Below, one piece after another: positions 35,458 through 45,640 of a stretch of DNA of 64,000 nt; position 1 is the first letter of the stretch, and each line of letters begins with the position of its first letter. A program made the translations under genes and the position numbers. A model generated the notes under the pieces. It did no database searches. It was not told where the DNA came from and worked only from the letters and a program-made list of their open reading frames with translations. Origin of the DNA: Liquorilactobacillus nagelii DSM 13675 (GTDB lineage: Bacteria > Bacillota > Bacilli > Lactobacillales > Lactobacillaceae); assembly GCF_019444005.1 (NCBI RefSeq), contig NZ_CP049304.1, forward strand, positions 496,001-560,000, in the 5' to 3' direction.

Positions 35458-35865
35458 ATGGATATTAACTTAAAAGGTCAACGTTATAAGCTACATTTTG
35501 GAATCGGATTTATCAAAGAATTAGATGAGATTTTTAAAAGTGAAGTCATGGATATTGAATTTGGTACGGGGGTAAATACTATTTATGTTAAATTACAAAC
35601 TCCAAATCCTTATCCGCTATATCAAGCACTCCATGCGGCATTAAATACACAAATTGATTTGAAAGAAGAAGAGTTTGACGAATGGGTTGATAGTTTACCT
35701 ACCATGAAGGCATTTACTGATTTTTTCGACAAATTTGTCAAAGAATTAGAAAATCAACGACAGACGAAACCTTTAATTTCGAACTACAAAAAGACATTGG
35801 CAGAAATGGCGAAGAAAGTCCAGGAAGAAGCAAAAGGACATCTATCGAAACCTACAGAGAAATAG
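35458..35865 (+). CDS. Tail assembly chaperone (gpG-like)
   Basis: The 135-residue protein (MDINLKGQRYKLHFGIGFIKELDE, then LYQALHAALN) is the first of the two chaperone frames that stand before every siphophage tape measure gene. The second frame (to 36194) is in the -1 register, so a gpGT fusion is expected by ribosomal slippage near the end of this gene. Confidence 0.88.
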   Translation: MDINLKGQRYKLHFGIGFIKELDEIFKSEVMDIEFGTGVNTIYVKLQTPNPYPLYQALHAALNTQIDLKEEEFDEWVDSLPTMKAFTDFFDKFVKELENQRQTKPLISNYKKTLAEMAKKVQEEAKGHLSKPTEK

Positions 35866-35918
35866 TTCTAAATTGCTTTAGATATTTAAAAATAGGGTCG
35901 TTAAAAGAAATCAATGAA

Positions 35919-36194
35919 ATGACAATTGGCGAGTATTCAACTAGAATGCTTGCTTTTAATTTGTCTCAAATTGATGACGTAGCTGCTAGACGTGATTTAG
36001 CGTGGTCAATTATGATTGCGCAAAGCGTTGATAAAGATGGAAAATCACCATTCAAGGACTTTAAAGACTTTTTTGACTATCAAAAAGAACTCGATGATGT
36101 TTATATGCCAACTCAGCGAGAAGAAGATATGAATCCGACTTTAGTTCGTATTGCTAAACGAGTTCAGGAATATCACAAATTGAAAGGAGGATAA
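35919..36194 (+). CDS. Tail assembly chaperone T part, expressed by -1 frameshift
   Basis: This frame (shown from its first ATG, 91 residues) is open well upstream of 35866 in the -1 register relative to the first chaperone. The ATG has no ribosome binding site, which supports synthesis as a fusion. Candidate slip sites are C-AAA-AAG at 35787-35793 and A-AAA-G at 35832-35836; neither is a perfect heptamer. Confidence 0.8.
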   Translation: MTIGEYSTRMLAFNLSQIDDVAARRDLAWSIMIAQSVDKDGKSPFKDFKDFFDYQKELDDVYMPTQREEDMNPTLVRIAKRVQEYHKLKGG

Positions 36195-36196
36195 AA

Positions 36197-39100
36197 ATGG
36201 ACGAATATACAACTAAGGCGGTCCTGACGGCTAGCGTTGGCCAATTTGTTGCGGCCTTTAAAGAAGCTGAAGCACAATATAAGCAATTTAATACTTCGAT
36301 GAAAAATAGTTCAATGAGTTCAACTGATGCAGTTAATAAATCCTCTAAACTGGTATCTACTGGACTTAAAGTTGGCACAGTTGCTTTAGCGGCAATGGCT
36401 GCAGCTAGTTTGAAAACTGGTGCTACGTTTGAACATCAAATGAGCCGAGTTGGTGCTATTTCTGGAGCATCTAAAACACAATTGAAAGGCTTAAACGATG
36501 AAGCAATAACCTTGGGTGCTAAGACTGCGTTTAGTGCTAAACAAGCTGCTGAAGGTATGGAAAGCTTAGCATCAGCTGGGTTTGATAGTAAACAAATCAT
36601 GTCGGCTATCCCAGGTGTTATGAACCTAGCTGCTGTATCAGGTGGGAATGTTGGAGAAGCCGCTGAAGATGCAGCTACTGCTTTACGTGGGTTCGGGTTA
36701 TCTGCTAAAGATTCTGGTCATGTGGCTGATGTCTTTGCCGAAGCAGCTGCTAAGACTAATGCTGAAGCTTCAGATATGGGTGAAGCGTTAAAAATGGTTG
36801 CTCCACAAGCACATGCCGCCGGTTTAAGTCTAGAAGAAACATCAGCTGCTATTGGTATTTTGAGTAACGCCGGAATTAAGGGTACGCAAGCAGGTTCAAA
36901 CTTATCTATGGCTTTAACTAAATTGCAGAATCCAAGTGATGAAGCTAAAGAAGCAATGTCTAAAATTGGCTTTAGTGCTTATGATTCAGCTGGTAAGATG
37001 AAGCCTTTAGCTACCCAAGTAGATGAACTAAAATCTAAACTTTCGGGTATGACTGATAAACAGAAGCAGTATTATTTATCTGAAATTTATGGGGTCCAGG
37101 GTGGCCGAGCGATGAATGTTTTGTTAAGCGCTCAAAGTGGTGAATTACAAAAGCTTACCGGTCAGCTAAAAAATTCAGATGGTGCTGCTGCTAAAATGGC
37201 TAAAACCATGCAAAATGACTTAGCTAGTTCAGTAGAACAGTTCTTTGGTGCTTTAGAATCTTTATCAATTGTTATCGAAGAAACATTTAGCGGAACGTTA
37301 AAATCTGGTGTTGATGCAGCTTCAAAGAAAGTGGCTGAATTTACTGATTATCTGAAAAAGAACAGAACTGAAATTCAACAAAATACTCAAAAAGCAATTG
37401 AATTAGCAAGCAGTTTCCTAAAACTAGCGCCATCACTAACAACGGTTGGTAGTGCGTTAAAAGTTGTTTTACCAAGTCTAGTAGCTTTAGAAGCTTTTAA
37501 AGGTATTGGAGCAGGTGGAGCAAGTACAGTTAAAATGCTTGAAACCATGCAAGCTGATTTAAGTTTAGTTCAACGTGGATTAATCATGACTGGTTCAGCT
37601 GGTAAAACGGCATTTAGTTTTACTAATGGAACATTCAAAACATTTGGGTCCGCACTTAAATCTGGAGTTGTTAATTTAAATTCATTTAACAATGCTTTGA
37701 TGAGTGAACAAGGTGGAACTATTTTTATCAGCAAATTAAAGGGTATTGGGACAGCTTTAACTGGATTGCCAGGAAAAGCCAAATCGACTGGTTCTGCTTT
37801 AGCTTCAGCATTTACTAATCCACAAGTAGCGATCAATGGTTTTAAAAATAGTGCTAGTTCTGTCAATCAAGTTTTTTATAAATTACTTAGCACTGCTGGA
37901 GCTAGTGATGAAACAATCGCAGCTTTAACCAATACTGTCATGAAAGACGGTACAGCACTTGGTACTGTTGGTCGAGGTGCTGAAGGATTAAGTTCGGGTA
38001 TGATGTCGGGAGCTACTGCAGCAGCAGGATTAGGTGCTTCATTAGGTGCTTTAGTAATAGTTGCTGCTGCTGTTGCAGTTGTGGCCACTGCTATTTACGT
38101 GGCTTGGTCAAGCAACTTTTTGAATATTCGCGGTGTGGTAACTACAGCTATTAGCGGTATTAAGTCAATGTTTAGTTCAATGAGTCCGTCGATTAGCGCA
38201 ATCGGTAATGCTTTAAGACCAATCGGCAAATTGCTTGAAGGAATCTTAGCGATTGTTGGTGCGTCAGCTATCAGTGCGATTGTAATTGCAACCATTGCTT
38301 TAGCAACAGCTTTAAGATTAGTTGTTGATGCATTGGGTGCTATCGCGAATACAGCAATGGCCGCAGGATATGCGATGGAAGGTTTCATTGAAAAAATGAT
38401 ACCTGGTGGGAAAGATGGTAGTGCGGCTTTTGACAAAGCTAAAAAATCAATTGATGGTGCTAAAGATTCAGTTGTCGATATGGGGGATGCTTTTGTTGAT
38501 GCCGGTAAAACTGGTTATGATGCATTTAGTCAACTCGGAAAATCATCAGAGACATCTAGCAAGCAAGTTAAAGTAGCTGCTACTTCAGTTAAAGAAGTTG
38601 GTAATGCTGCTAAACAGATGAAATCAGATTTTGAGAGTTCTAAAACTAAGTTATCTGATTTAATCAATACTGATGGTGTTTCCACCAAAACTAAGACGTT
38701 TTTAACTGATGTTAATAAAACGTTAGATGATTATCAAAAGAATGCTCAAACGGCTTCTAACAATTATAAAACAGCGATGGTTAATGCTGAAAAAGAAACA
38801 GGTTCAGCACGTGTGCAAGCCGTTAACGAAGCTAATCAAAAATTGGCTAATGCAACAAGTAAAAATAGTCAAAATCTAGTTAATATTACACAAGATTTAG
38901 ATCGGCAATTAAAAGCGAAACGTTTTAGTGATGGGACTGCAATGACTCAAGACCAAGTTAATATTTTGACTCAACAAAATAACTTGATCAAACAAAAATT
39001 GATTGAACAAAATCAAATCTTTACTCAAGCTGAATTATCACGGATTCAAAACGGTCAGAAACTTAGTCAGACTGAACAGCAAGCGACAATTACTACCTTA

Positions 39101-40594
39101 CAATCTAATTATCAGTTAAGAGCACAACAAGTTCAAACTGGCGAAGACAAAATTAAACAGCTTAAAACACAGATTGCTCAAACTCAAGACCAAACTGTTA
39201 AAGCTCAATTACAGCAAGAGTTAGTTCAACAGCAAACTCAAAATCAACAACTGCTAGCTCAACAGCAACAGTTCGGAACACAAATGAATTTAGCAATTGC
39301 TAATGGGTCTAAGTTAACTTTTACTACTTGGTCCAATGGCTTAAAGAGTATGGGGAATGTAACAACACAGCAATTACAAGCTATGTTCTTATCATTCATG
39401 CAAATGAACAATAACACTGGTCAGCAAATGCAAGCCTTTGCGTTAATGCTTCAACAATCAGGAACTAAAGGTGTTACTAATTTAGTTCAAGCTTTATCAA
39501 GTGGTAAAGCAACAACTGCACAAATAGCAGCAGCAATTGCAAAAGATGGAACGAATGGACTAAATACTTTGCCACCTGGGATGTTTAAACAAGGTGATAA
39601 AGGAAAAACAAGCTTCATCAATGCTTTAAAATCAGGAAACTTTAAAGGTGCTGGTAAATATTTAGCTGATCAATCATCATCAGGAGCCAAAGACACTTCG
39701 AAACACAAAAAAGCTGGTAAATCCAATGGGGATGCTTATGCGAGTGGAACTAAAAGCTCAAAAGGAAAAGCTAAGACAGCTGGTAAAGCAGTGGCTAAAG
39801 CTGGAGCAGATGGTGCTAAAAGTTCAAAAAGTTCATATTCAAGTGCTGGCAAATCCAACAGTAGCTCATATTCAAGTGGCGTTAAATCTAATTCCGGTAA
39901 AGCTAAATCGGCTGGTAAATCGTTAGCTAGTGCCGGTAAATCAGGGGCTAGTTCGAAAAAAAGTTCCTATCATTCAGCTGGTAGTTCAGCTGGAAGCTCG
40001 TATGCTTCGGGTGTTAGGTCTAAAACTGGTTCGGCTAGGTCTGCTGGAAAAGCTTTAGCTAGTGCAGCTAAAAGTGGTGCCAGTGGTGTTTCATTTCATT
40101 CGGTTGGTGCTCAAATGGCAGCAGGTGTTGCTTCTGGAATTAGGTCAAACACTGGTTCGGCAGTAGCGGCTATGGCCAGCTTAGTAGCTCAAGTTAATGC
40201 TGAAGCTAAAAAGAAAGCTAAAATTCATTCACCGTCAAGACTTTTACGTGATGAAGTTGGTAAATATTTAAGTTTAGGTGTTGCAACCGGTATTACTGAT
40301 TACCAAGGTACTGCTGTTAATGCCATGGGGTCAATGATTCAAAATATTAGAGATTCAGTTTCTAACAATCCGTTGGATTTCAAGTTTAATGGGAGTTCAG
40401 TTTTAAGCCAAAGTGTTGTTGGTCAACAAGCTGAGAATAAGTTGGCACTAGAAAATACTAACCAATTATTAAAAGCTTTAGTTAATAAAAGTCAATTCAT
40501 CGTTCTTGATGATGGAACGTTAGTTGGTAAGATTTCAGATAAAATGAATGATGCACTTGGACAAAAAGTGCAAAACAGTGAGAGGTGGGGTTAA
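36197..40594 (+). CDS. Tail tape measure protein
   Basis: The 1465-residue protein sets tail length. It has the TP901-type core near the N terminus (GATFEHQMSRVGAISGASKTQLKGL), membrane-like segments at about residues 610-635 and 690-720, a long Gln-rich coiled coil (about 820-1030) and a Ser/Gly/Lys-rich repetitive tail at about 1170-1300. It ends with the conserved HSPSRLLRDEVGKYLSLGVATGI element. AAAGGAGG precedes the start. Confidence 0.96.
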   Translation: MDEYTTKAVLTASVGQFVAAFKEAEAQYKQFNTSMKNSSMSSTDAVNKSSKLVSTGLKVGTVALAAMAAASLKTGATFEHQMSRVGAISGASKTQLKGLNDEAITLGAKTAFSAKQAAEGMESLASAGFDSKQIMSAIPGVMNLAAVSGGNVGEAAEDAATALRGFGLSAKDSGHVADVFAEAAAKTNAEASDMGEALKMVAPQAHAAGLSLEETSAAIGILSNAGIKGTQAGSNLSMALTKLQNPSDEAKEAMSKIGFSAYDSAGKMKPLATQVDELKSKLSGMTDKQKQYYLSEIYGVQGGRAMNVLLSAQSGELQKLTGQLKNSDGAAAKMAKTMQNDLASSVEQFFGALESLSIVIEETFSGTLKSGVDAASKKVAEFTDYLKKNRTEIQQNTQKAIELASSFLKLAPSLTTVGSALKVVLPSLVALEAFKGIGAGGASTVKMLETMQADLSLVQRGLIMTGSAGKTAFSFTNGTFKTFGSALKSGVVNLNSFNNALMSEQGGTIFISKLKGIGTALTGLPGKAKSTGSALASAFTNPQVAINGFKNSASSVNQVFYKLLSTAGASDETIAALTNTVMKDGTALGTVGRGAEGLSSGMMSGATAAAGLGASLGALVIVAAAVAVVATAIYVAWSSNFLNIRGVVTTAISGIKSMFSSMSPSISAIGNALRPIGKLLEGILAIVGASAISAIVIATIALATALRLVVDALGAIANTAMAAGYAMEGFIEKMIPGGKDGSAAFDKAKKSIDGAKDSVVDMGDAFVDAGKTGYDAFSQLGKSSETSSKQVKVAATSVKEVGNAAKQMKSDFESSKTKLSDLINTDGVSTKTKTFLTDVNKTLDDYQKNAQTASNNYKTAMVNAEKETGSARVQAVNEANQKLANATSKNSQNLVNITQDLDRQLKAKRFSDGTAMTQDQVNILTQQNNLIKQKLIEQNQIFTQAELSRIQNGQKLSQTEQQATITTLQSNYQLRAQQVQTGEDKIKQLKTQIAQTQDQTVKAQLQQELVQQQTQNQQLLAQQQQFGTQMNLAIANGSKLTFTTWSNGLKSMGNVTTQQLQAMFLSFMQMNNNTGQQMQAFALMLQQSGTKGVTNLVQALSSGKATTAQIAAAIAKDGTNGLNTLPPGMFKQGDKGKTSFINALKSGNFKGAGKYLADQSSSGAKDTSKHKKAGKSNGDAYASGTKSSKGKAKTAGKAVAKAGADGAKSSKSSYSSAGKSNSSSYSSGVKSNSGKAKSAGKSLASAGKSGASSKKSSYHSAGSSAGSSYASGVRSKTGSARSAGKALASAAKSGASGVSFHSVGAQMAAGVASGIRSNTGSAVAAMASLVAQVNAEAKKKAKIHSPSRLLRDEVGKYLSLGVATGITDYQGTAVNAMGSMIQNIRDSVSNNPLDFKFNGSSVLSQSVVGQQAENKLALENTNQLLKALVNKSQFIVLDDGTLVGKISDKMNDALGQKVQNSERWG
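39720..40110 (+). repeat. Imperfect Ser/Gly/Lys repeats inside the tape measure gene
   Basis: The segment encodes four to five imperfect copies of a unit of about 25 residues (SAGKS..SSYSSGVKSNSGKAKSAGK.LA.AGKSGA). The copies differ enough at DNA level that this is an old expansion. Variation in copy number would alter tail length. Confidence 0.8.
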
Positions 40595-41355
40595 TGAGTC
40601 AATATAGCTTTGCAGATACTTTAGTTAATTCAAAAGACAACCAAGCTCAACCAATAGAGCGAATTACTTTTGGCTCATTTGATTCTGCTGAAAAAGGTTG
40701 GTGGTTAATGGATAGATCAGCACCAACTCCAAGTGAAAAAGAGATCACGGAAACTATTCCGTACAGTCAAGGTATTTTAGACTTTTCAACGCTTGGAATT
40801 GATAGATTTTTTGATAATCGTGATATTACTTATCAATTTAAAAATATTGGGAATAGGTATGATGAGCGTAAAGTTATTGAAAATGAAATTAAACGAATGT
40901 TAATGCCACTTGGCACGCAAGCTTTATTTGATAGTCATGAACCTGGACTTCATTGGCTTGGTAAATGTAAATCAGTAACAGTTACTGACGATGCTAATTA
41001 CCAATCTTTAACAGCAACTGTTATCTTTAGTTGCTATCCATTTGCAATTGGGAATAGTGCCGAGGGTAGTGACATCTGGGATGATGTATTCTTTCCAAAT
41101 TGGGTGTTTCAAGATACTAGTTTCACGGTTAATGGTACTCAAAGTATTAATTTGATTAATATTGGAAGTCATACGGCAGAGGTCAAGATAGTAGTAACTG
41201 GTACTGTTTCAATAACCGGTGATTTTGGCTCGATGACATTAACTACTGGAACATATACTGATACTCAATTAACACTTGCCGTTGGAGAAAATAAATTGAC
41301 TTTGAATGGGTCAGGAACGATTAATTTTGAATTCTACAAAGAGGTGATGATTTGA
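40594..41355 (+). CDS. Distal tail protein (Dit)
   Basis: The 253-residue protein has the Dit pattern: an N-terminal half ending in YQFKNIGNRYDERKVIENEIKRMLMPLG and the conserved LGKCKSVTVTDDANYQSLTATVIFSCYPFA segment. It forms the hub between tail tube and baseplate. The ATG at 40594 shares a base with the tape measure stop. Confidence 0.9.
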   Translation: MSQYSFADTLVNSKDNQAQPIERITFGSFDSAEKGWWLMDRSAPTPSEKEITETIPYSQGILDFSTLGIDRFFDNRDITYQFKNIGNRYDERKVIENEIKRMLMPLGTQALFDSHEPGLHWLGKCKSVTVTDDANYQSLTATVIFSCYPFAIGNSAEGSDIWDDVFFPNWVFQDTSFTVNGTQSINLINIGSHTAEVKIVVTGTVSITGDFGSMTLTTGTYTDTQLTLAVGENKLTLNGSGTINFEFYKEVMI

Positions 41356-43058
41356 TGTATCGAATTGTTGCATTTAATAGCCCTACCGATTCAGTCGGTA
41401 AGGTTATTTTTGACTTAAGCATGAACAAGTTGTTGTCAGCTGGAAAGCTGACTTTGGTTGAATCTGGAATTGATAATGCTGAATTAACAGTGAATATCAA
41501 AAACCCGTTGTTCGGTAAAGTTGAGCCGTTTCAGACGCACATTAATATTTTACAAGACAGCAAGTTAATTTTTCGCGGTCGAGCGTTGAAACCAACGAGA
41601 GCGATGACAAGTGCAGGTCTTTTTCAACAGACATTTACTTTTGAATCAATTTTAAGCTATCTATATGATTCTGTTCAGCGTTTTAAAGAGGTTCACAATA
41701 CCACACCAGCACAGTTTTTTAGTGATTTAATTGATGTTCATAATTCGCAAGTACCAAGTTATAAACAATTCAAAGTTGGAAAAGTTGATGTTACTAACTC
41801 AACTGATAATGTTTATCGCTATGTCGAGTATGAAACGACCTATGACACGATCAAAGATAAATTGCTGGATCGCTTAGGTGGCTATTTGGTGTTAAGAATT
41901 GAATCAGACGGCAATTATTTAGATTATTTGCAAAATCCTGGGAGTAATCATCAAAATGATACTCCTATTTTGTTAGGCAAAAATCTTAAATCATCCAGTG
42001 TTGGTATTGACTCAACGTCAATCATTACCAGACTAGTTCCATTGGGTGCAACTATTGAATCAACTGATGAGAATAACACTTCGGCAGCATATCCAAGAGT
42101 AACTATTTCAAGTGTCAATAATGGAAAAGACTATCTAGATATTCCTGATTTACAAAGTGAATTTGGCATCATTAATGGAACTCAAACTTGGGAAGATGTT
42201 AACGATGCGAGTATTTTGCTAACTAAAGCAAAAGCTTGGATAGCTAGCCAAAAGGCAGCTACTGAAACATGGAGTATTGAAGCGGTTGAATTACTGAATA
42301 GTCGATTTGAAAGCTTTAAGGTGTCTGATAGATATCGTTTTGCAAATGATTTGGTGGCTAAACAGCAGTATTTAAGAGTGATTCAAAAAGATATTGATTT
42401 TACTAAACCACAGACTAGTAGTTTAACTATTGGAGATTCAACGGTTAGTCTAAGTCAATATCAGTTAGAAAATCAAAAAGCTGCTAAAGAAGTTAGTCAG
42501 TTAAACAGTAAGCTGAATGCTCAGCAAAATAAGATTGTAACTTTGAGCGACACGATTAAAAAAGCTCAAGAAACAATTGATAAACAACAAGATGCTATCA
42601 AGACTTTGTCAGACGACAATACTAAGATTTCTGAAACACTGGATGAACTTGCCAAGAAAGTTAATTCCAATACGGCACCAGGTGTGGCTACTGAACCAGT
42701 CAACGGCGATTGGACACCGGTCATTAAATACGCGGCTTACTTGATGGAAGTCACTTTGACAGAGAATTCACTAGCTACCATCAAAGCTCGTATTCAGCAA
42801 GAGTCGGGTGGCAGTGAAACGATAGTTAATACAACTGATTCAAATGCGCAAGCAGGACACCCGTCAATCGGGCTATTGCAGTACATTCAATCGACGTTCG
42901 ATGCTTGGTGTTTAGAGGGTTACGACAATATTGAAAAAGGATTTCATCAACTGTTAGCCATGTTTAATGATTCAAATTGGTTGGCAGATATTAGCGTATC
43001 CGGCGGCTGGGGACCAACTGGGACGAAGAGATTCACTAAATTGCCGGTAGCGGCATAG
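41355..43058 (+). CDS. Tail-associated lysin (Tal) with a C-terminal lytic transglycosylase domain
   Basis: The 567-residue protein has an N-terminal gp27-like hub (about residues 1-370: siphovirus endopeptidase-tail family), a coiled coil (about 370-440), and a C-terminal SLT/lysozyme-like domain (IKARIQQESGGSETIVNTTDSNAQAGHPSIGLLQYIQSTFDAWC) with the catalytic Glu in QQESGG. It cleaves peptidoglycan during DNA injection. The ATG at 41355 overlaps the Dit stop. Confidence 0.92.
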   Translation: MYRIVAFNSPTDSVGKVIFDLSMNKLLSAGKLTLVESGIDNAELTVNIKNPLFGKVEPFQTHINILQDSKLIFRGRALKPTRAMTSAGLFQQTFTFESILSYLYDSVQRFKEVHNTTPAQFFSDLIDVHNSQVPSYKQFKVGKVDVTNSTDNVYRYVEYETTYDTIKDKLLDRLGGYLVLRIESDGNYLDYLQNPGSNHQNDTPILLGKNLKSSSVGIDSTSIITRLVPLGATIESTDENNTSAAYPRVTISSVNNGKDYLDIPDLQSEFGIINGTQTWEDVNDASILLTKAKAWIASQKAATETWSIEAVELLNSRFESFKVSDRYRFANDLVAKQQYLRVIQKDIDFTKPQTSSLTIGDSTVSLSQYQLENQKAAKEVSQLNSKLNAQQNKIVTLSDTIKKAQETIDKQQDAIKTLSDDNTKISETLDELAKKVNSNTAPGVATEPVNGDWTPVIKYAAYLMEVTLTENSLATIKARIQQESGGSETIVNTTDSNAQAGHPSIGLLQYIQSTFDAWCLEGYDNIEKGFHQLLAMFNDSNWLADISVSGGWGPTGTKRFTKLPVAA

Positions 43059-43073
43059 AAAGGAATGATTATT

Positions 43074-44588
43074 TTGACTGAATACAGTGATTCAACACCT
43101 GTACCATTTAATGATCCGGTTGATGCGGCTCAAGTTGATGGTCTTCACAGACTACTAGCAAGATATATTCGTCAAAAAAAGTATGGAATTGATGTTAGGG
43201 AAACGATTGCTAGAATTGTCGAATTGTCAGGGGCGGATAAAGCAGATATTTTAGCAGTAGCTGATAAGTTAACTGTTAGGCAAGACAGTTCAGATGATGC
43301 TATTTCTTCTGCGGTAAGTAGAATTGATACAGCTATTGCTTCAGCTGCTGATAAAGATGAAGATTTAAGTGAAGTTAAAGATGCTAGAACTGACAAAAAT
43401 GATACTACTTTTTCAACATTAAAAGAAAGATTAGATGCACTACCCATCAAGTCAGATATTGCGTATACACCATTAAAATATGGGATGCTTCAAGATTACA
43501 ATGTGCCAGGGTCAGTTCAAGCTCTTAAAAGTTTTGCGGCACAAATAAATCAGGGAAATAGCTTTAAGTTACTCTTTTTAACTGATATTCACTACGGCAA
43601 GGGGACGAATGATGAAGGAACTTTTAAAACTTACCCTGAACGTGATTATGTTGATGCACCTCCACTATCAATTTTTGATTTAAGTAATATGAGTGTGTTT
43701 AATGGCATTGTTAATGCTGCAGTATTGAATGGAGATAACGTCCATGGTCATGAGGGACATGATATTAACTTGCGTCGCAATAATCAACTGGTTTCAACTG
43801 CAAGAGCGGCGTTACTAGATACAGATTTATTTATAACTATCGGCAACCATGACAGTGGACAAGTCTGGGATAAAACCAAGGGGGCCGCAATAACAAGAAG
43901 CGAACTTTTGCAAATATATGATTATGGCAACAATTCTTTTGGTGAAAATCGTAAAGATTTTGCAGCTTATAAAGATTATGCTGATCAGAAAATAAGACTT
44001 ATATCTCTTGCGGGGTTTGATAATCCAGAAATATATACTGACGATGGTATTACTTTAAAATATCCAACTGGGCAATGGTCAGTTTTTCAGCAGAGTCAAT
44101 TAGATTTTTTAATTAATTCACTTTCAACTGTCCCCAATGGATATACTGTTTTAATCACCAATCATGCACCGCTTCAAGGCTTTTTTGGAAATACAGTTGA
44201 AAATGCATCTATCAATCACGAATTGCTCGAAGGAATATTGGCAGCATATGTTGCCAAGTCAACTTATTCTGGAACAGGGACAGTAGCGGATGTTCCAGCG
44301 ACGGTTTCAGTTGATTTCACAGATGCAAAAGGAATTTTAGCTGGTGTCGTTACAGGTCACCAACATCGAGATAAAGAAGTGCAGACAATAGAGGGCGTTA
44401 ATATGGTTACTCGTACATGCTTTTTAGCGGCAGACCGAGGAGACTCAAGCCAAAACACCTACACAACAGCTGACACACTTGGAACCATTGACCAATACGC
44501 CTTTGATGTAATTGAAATTGATACAACTAATCGAAAAGTTAATTTTAATCGTTTCGGGATAGGAAGTGATTATCAATATGAGTACTGA
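43074..44588 (+). CDS. Baseplate/tail protein with a calcineurin-like metallophosphoesterase domain
   Basis: The 504-residue protein begins with an attachment region (about residues 1-145) followed by a metallophosphoesterase with all motifs: LLFLTDIHYG (D-x-H), NGDNVHGHEGH (GDx), IGNHDSG (GNHD), ITNHAP and VTGHQHRD (GHxH). A role in cutting surface phosphodiesters such as teichoic acid is inferred. The TTG at 43074 is chosen because AAAGGA abuts the earlier ATG at 43065 with no spacing. Confidence 0.88.
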   Translation: MTEYSDSTPVPFNDPVDAAQVDGLHRLLARYIRQKKYGIDVRETIARIVELSGADKADILAVADKLTVRQDSSDDAISSAVSRIDTAIASAADKDEDLSEVKDARTDKNDTTFSTLKERLDALPIKSDIAYTPLKYGMLQDYNVPGSVQALKSFAAQINQGNSFKLLFLTDIHYGKGTNDEGTFKTYPERDYVDAPPLSIFDLSNMSVFNGIVNAAVLNGDNVHGHEGHDINLRRNNQLVSTARAALLDTDLFITIGNHDSGQVWDKTKGAAITRSELLQIYDYGNNSFGENRKDFAAYKDYADQKIRLISLAGFDNPEIYTDDGITLKYPTGQWSVFQQSQLDFLINSLSTVPNGYTVLITNHAPLQGFFGNTVENASINHELLEGILAAYVAKSTYSGTGTVADVPATVSVDFTDAKGILAGVVTGHQHRDKEVQTIEGVNMVTRTCFLAADRGDSSQNTYTTADTLGTIDQYAFDVIEIDTTNRKVNFNRFGIGSDYQYEY

Positions 44589-45336
44589 TATTGATAGAGA
44601 CATAAAATATTTAAAAAATGCAATATCGCTTCATCAAGGTGATACAGGTGAAGATGTCCACGGCTTGCCTAATAATGGCGAAGCTGGCTTTATGCCATGG
44701 GATCTATACGTTAATAATCTTAACCTTTTTCAAACTAGAAAGTCGCTTGACGCAAATACAGATGTTTTTTCTCTTTCACCGGGATTTTATTGCGGTTCAG
44801 GCCTTACTAATGTTCCACCAGAGGCTAACGCAGCCTCTGAAGCTACTATCGATGTAACGGTATATGGCTCAGTTCGAAAAAAAATTGTGTATACAGAATG
44901 CGCAATTAATCGGACATGGATAAAACTGATACATGTGCCATCGGCTCCTGCTGATTTAACTAAAAATGTGGACTGGGTTGAGAGTAGCACGGTTGTCACA
45001 CTTTTTGACGGTTCGTTATCGGATGTTTCGACTACTCAAACTGTCAAGGAGTCATTCGGGCATTTTCAGCAACTAAAAATTGATTATGCTACATCCATTG
45101 GGCAGAGATATTCTTGCTTTATTCCAGCAGCAACAGGAAAATATACACTTTCTGGTTTTAATGTGGCAGACGGGCTTGACTACATGACTTTTGTAAATTG
45201 TGACCTCACGATTTTAAGCAGTACAAGTTTTAATCTAACGGATCAATTTGCTTTTAATATAAAAAATAGTGATAGTAGTATTTCAGCAAGTTCAACATTC
45301 AAAATCGTCTTAAAAAAAATATACGGTACCCGTTAG
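44578..45336 (+). CDS. Baseplate or receptor-binding protein of unknown fold
   Basis: The 252-residue protein overlaps the phosphoesterase gene and is rich in beta-forming Thr/Ser, as in tail fibre tips. It contains no family motif I recognise. Position between the baseplate enzyme and the small late proteins suggests an accessory or receptor-binding baseplate part. Confidence 0.65.
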   Translation: MSTDIDRDIKYLKNAISLHQGDTGEDVHGLPNNGEAGFMPWDLYVNNLNLFQTRKSLDANTDVFSLSPGFYCGSGLTNVPPEANAASEATIDVTVYGSVRKKIVYTECAINRTWIKLIHVPSAPADLTKNVDWVESSTVVTLFDGSLSDVSTTQTVKESFGHFQQLKIDYATSIGQRYSCFIPAATGKYTLSGFNVADGLDYMTFVNCDLTILSSTSFNLTDQFAFNIKNSDSSISASSTFKIVLKKIYGTR

Positions 45337-45346
45337 GAGCATAAAA

Positions 45347-45640
45347 ATGAATATTTTAGTAAACGAAAATTATGAGATAACCGGATACGCTTTAGTTGGT
45401 GACATATCTGATTCAACCAGAATAGATAAAAGTATTTTGCCGGACGGATTTGTGCAAAGCTTTAGATCAAGATACTATCTGTATGAAAATGGCGCAATCA
45501 GTGTCAATCCTAATTATACTGAACCTACTATAAGCCCATCGACAAAACCAACGTCACAGCAGACAATCAATGCCAATCTTTTGCTTCAAATTGCGACCCT
45601 GACTGAAAAAGTAACTAAAATGGAAGGGAGTGCATCTTAA
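45347..45640 (+). CDS. DUF2977-like small tail protein
   Basis: The 97-residue protein (MNILVNENYEITGYALVGDI, then FRSRYYLYENGAISVNPNY) resembles small tail-module proteins that precede XkdX in lactic phages, with a C-terminal helix. GGAGC precedes its start; it ends overlapping the next ATG. Confidence 0.75.
   Translation: MNILVNENYEITGYALVGDISDSTRIDKSILPDGFVQSFRSRYYLYENGAISVNPNYTEPTISPSTKPTSQQTINANLLLQIATLTEKVTKMEGSAS

Noticed and set aside
36197..40594. Long reverse-strand frames inside the tape measure gene (for example 38095-38436)
   Set aside because: They mirror the Ala/Ser/Gly-rich coding strand, have no ribosome binding sites, and are shadows of the real gene.
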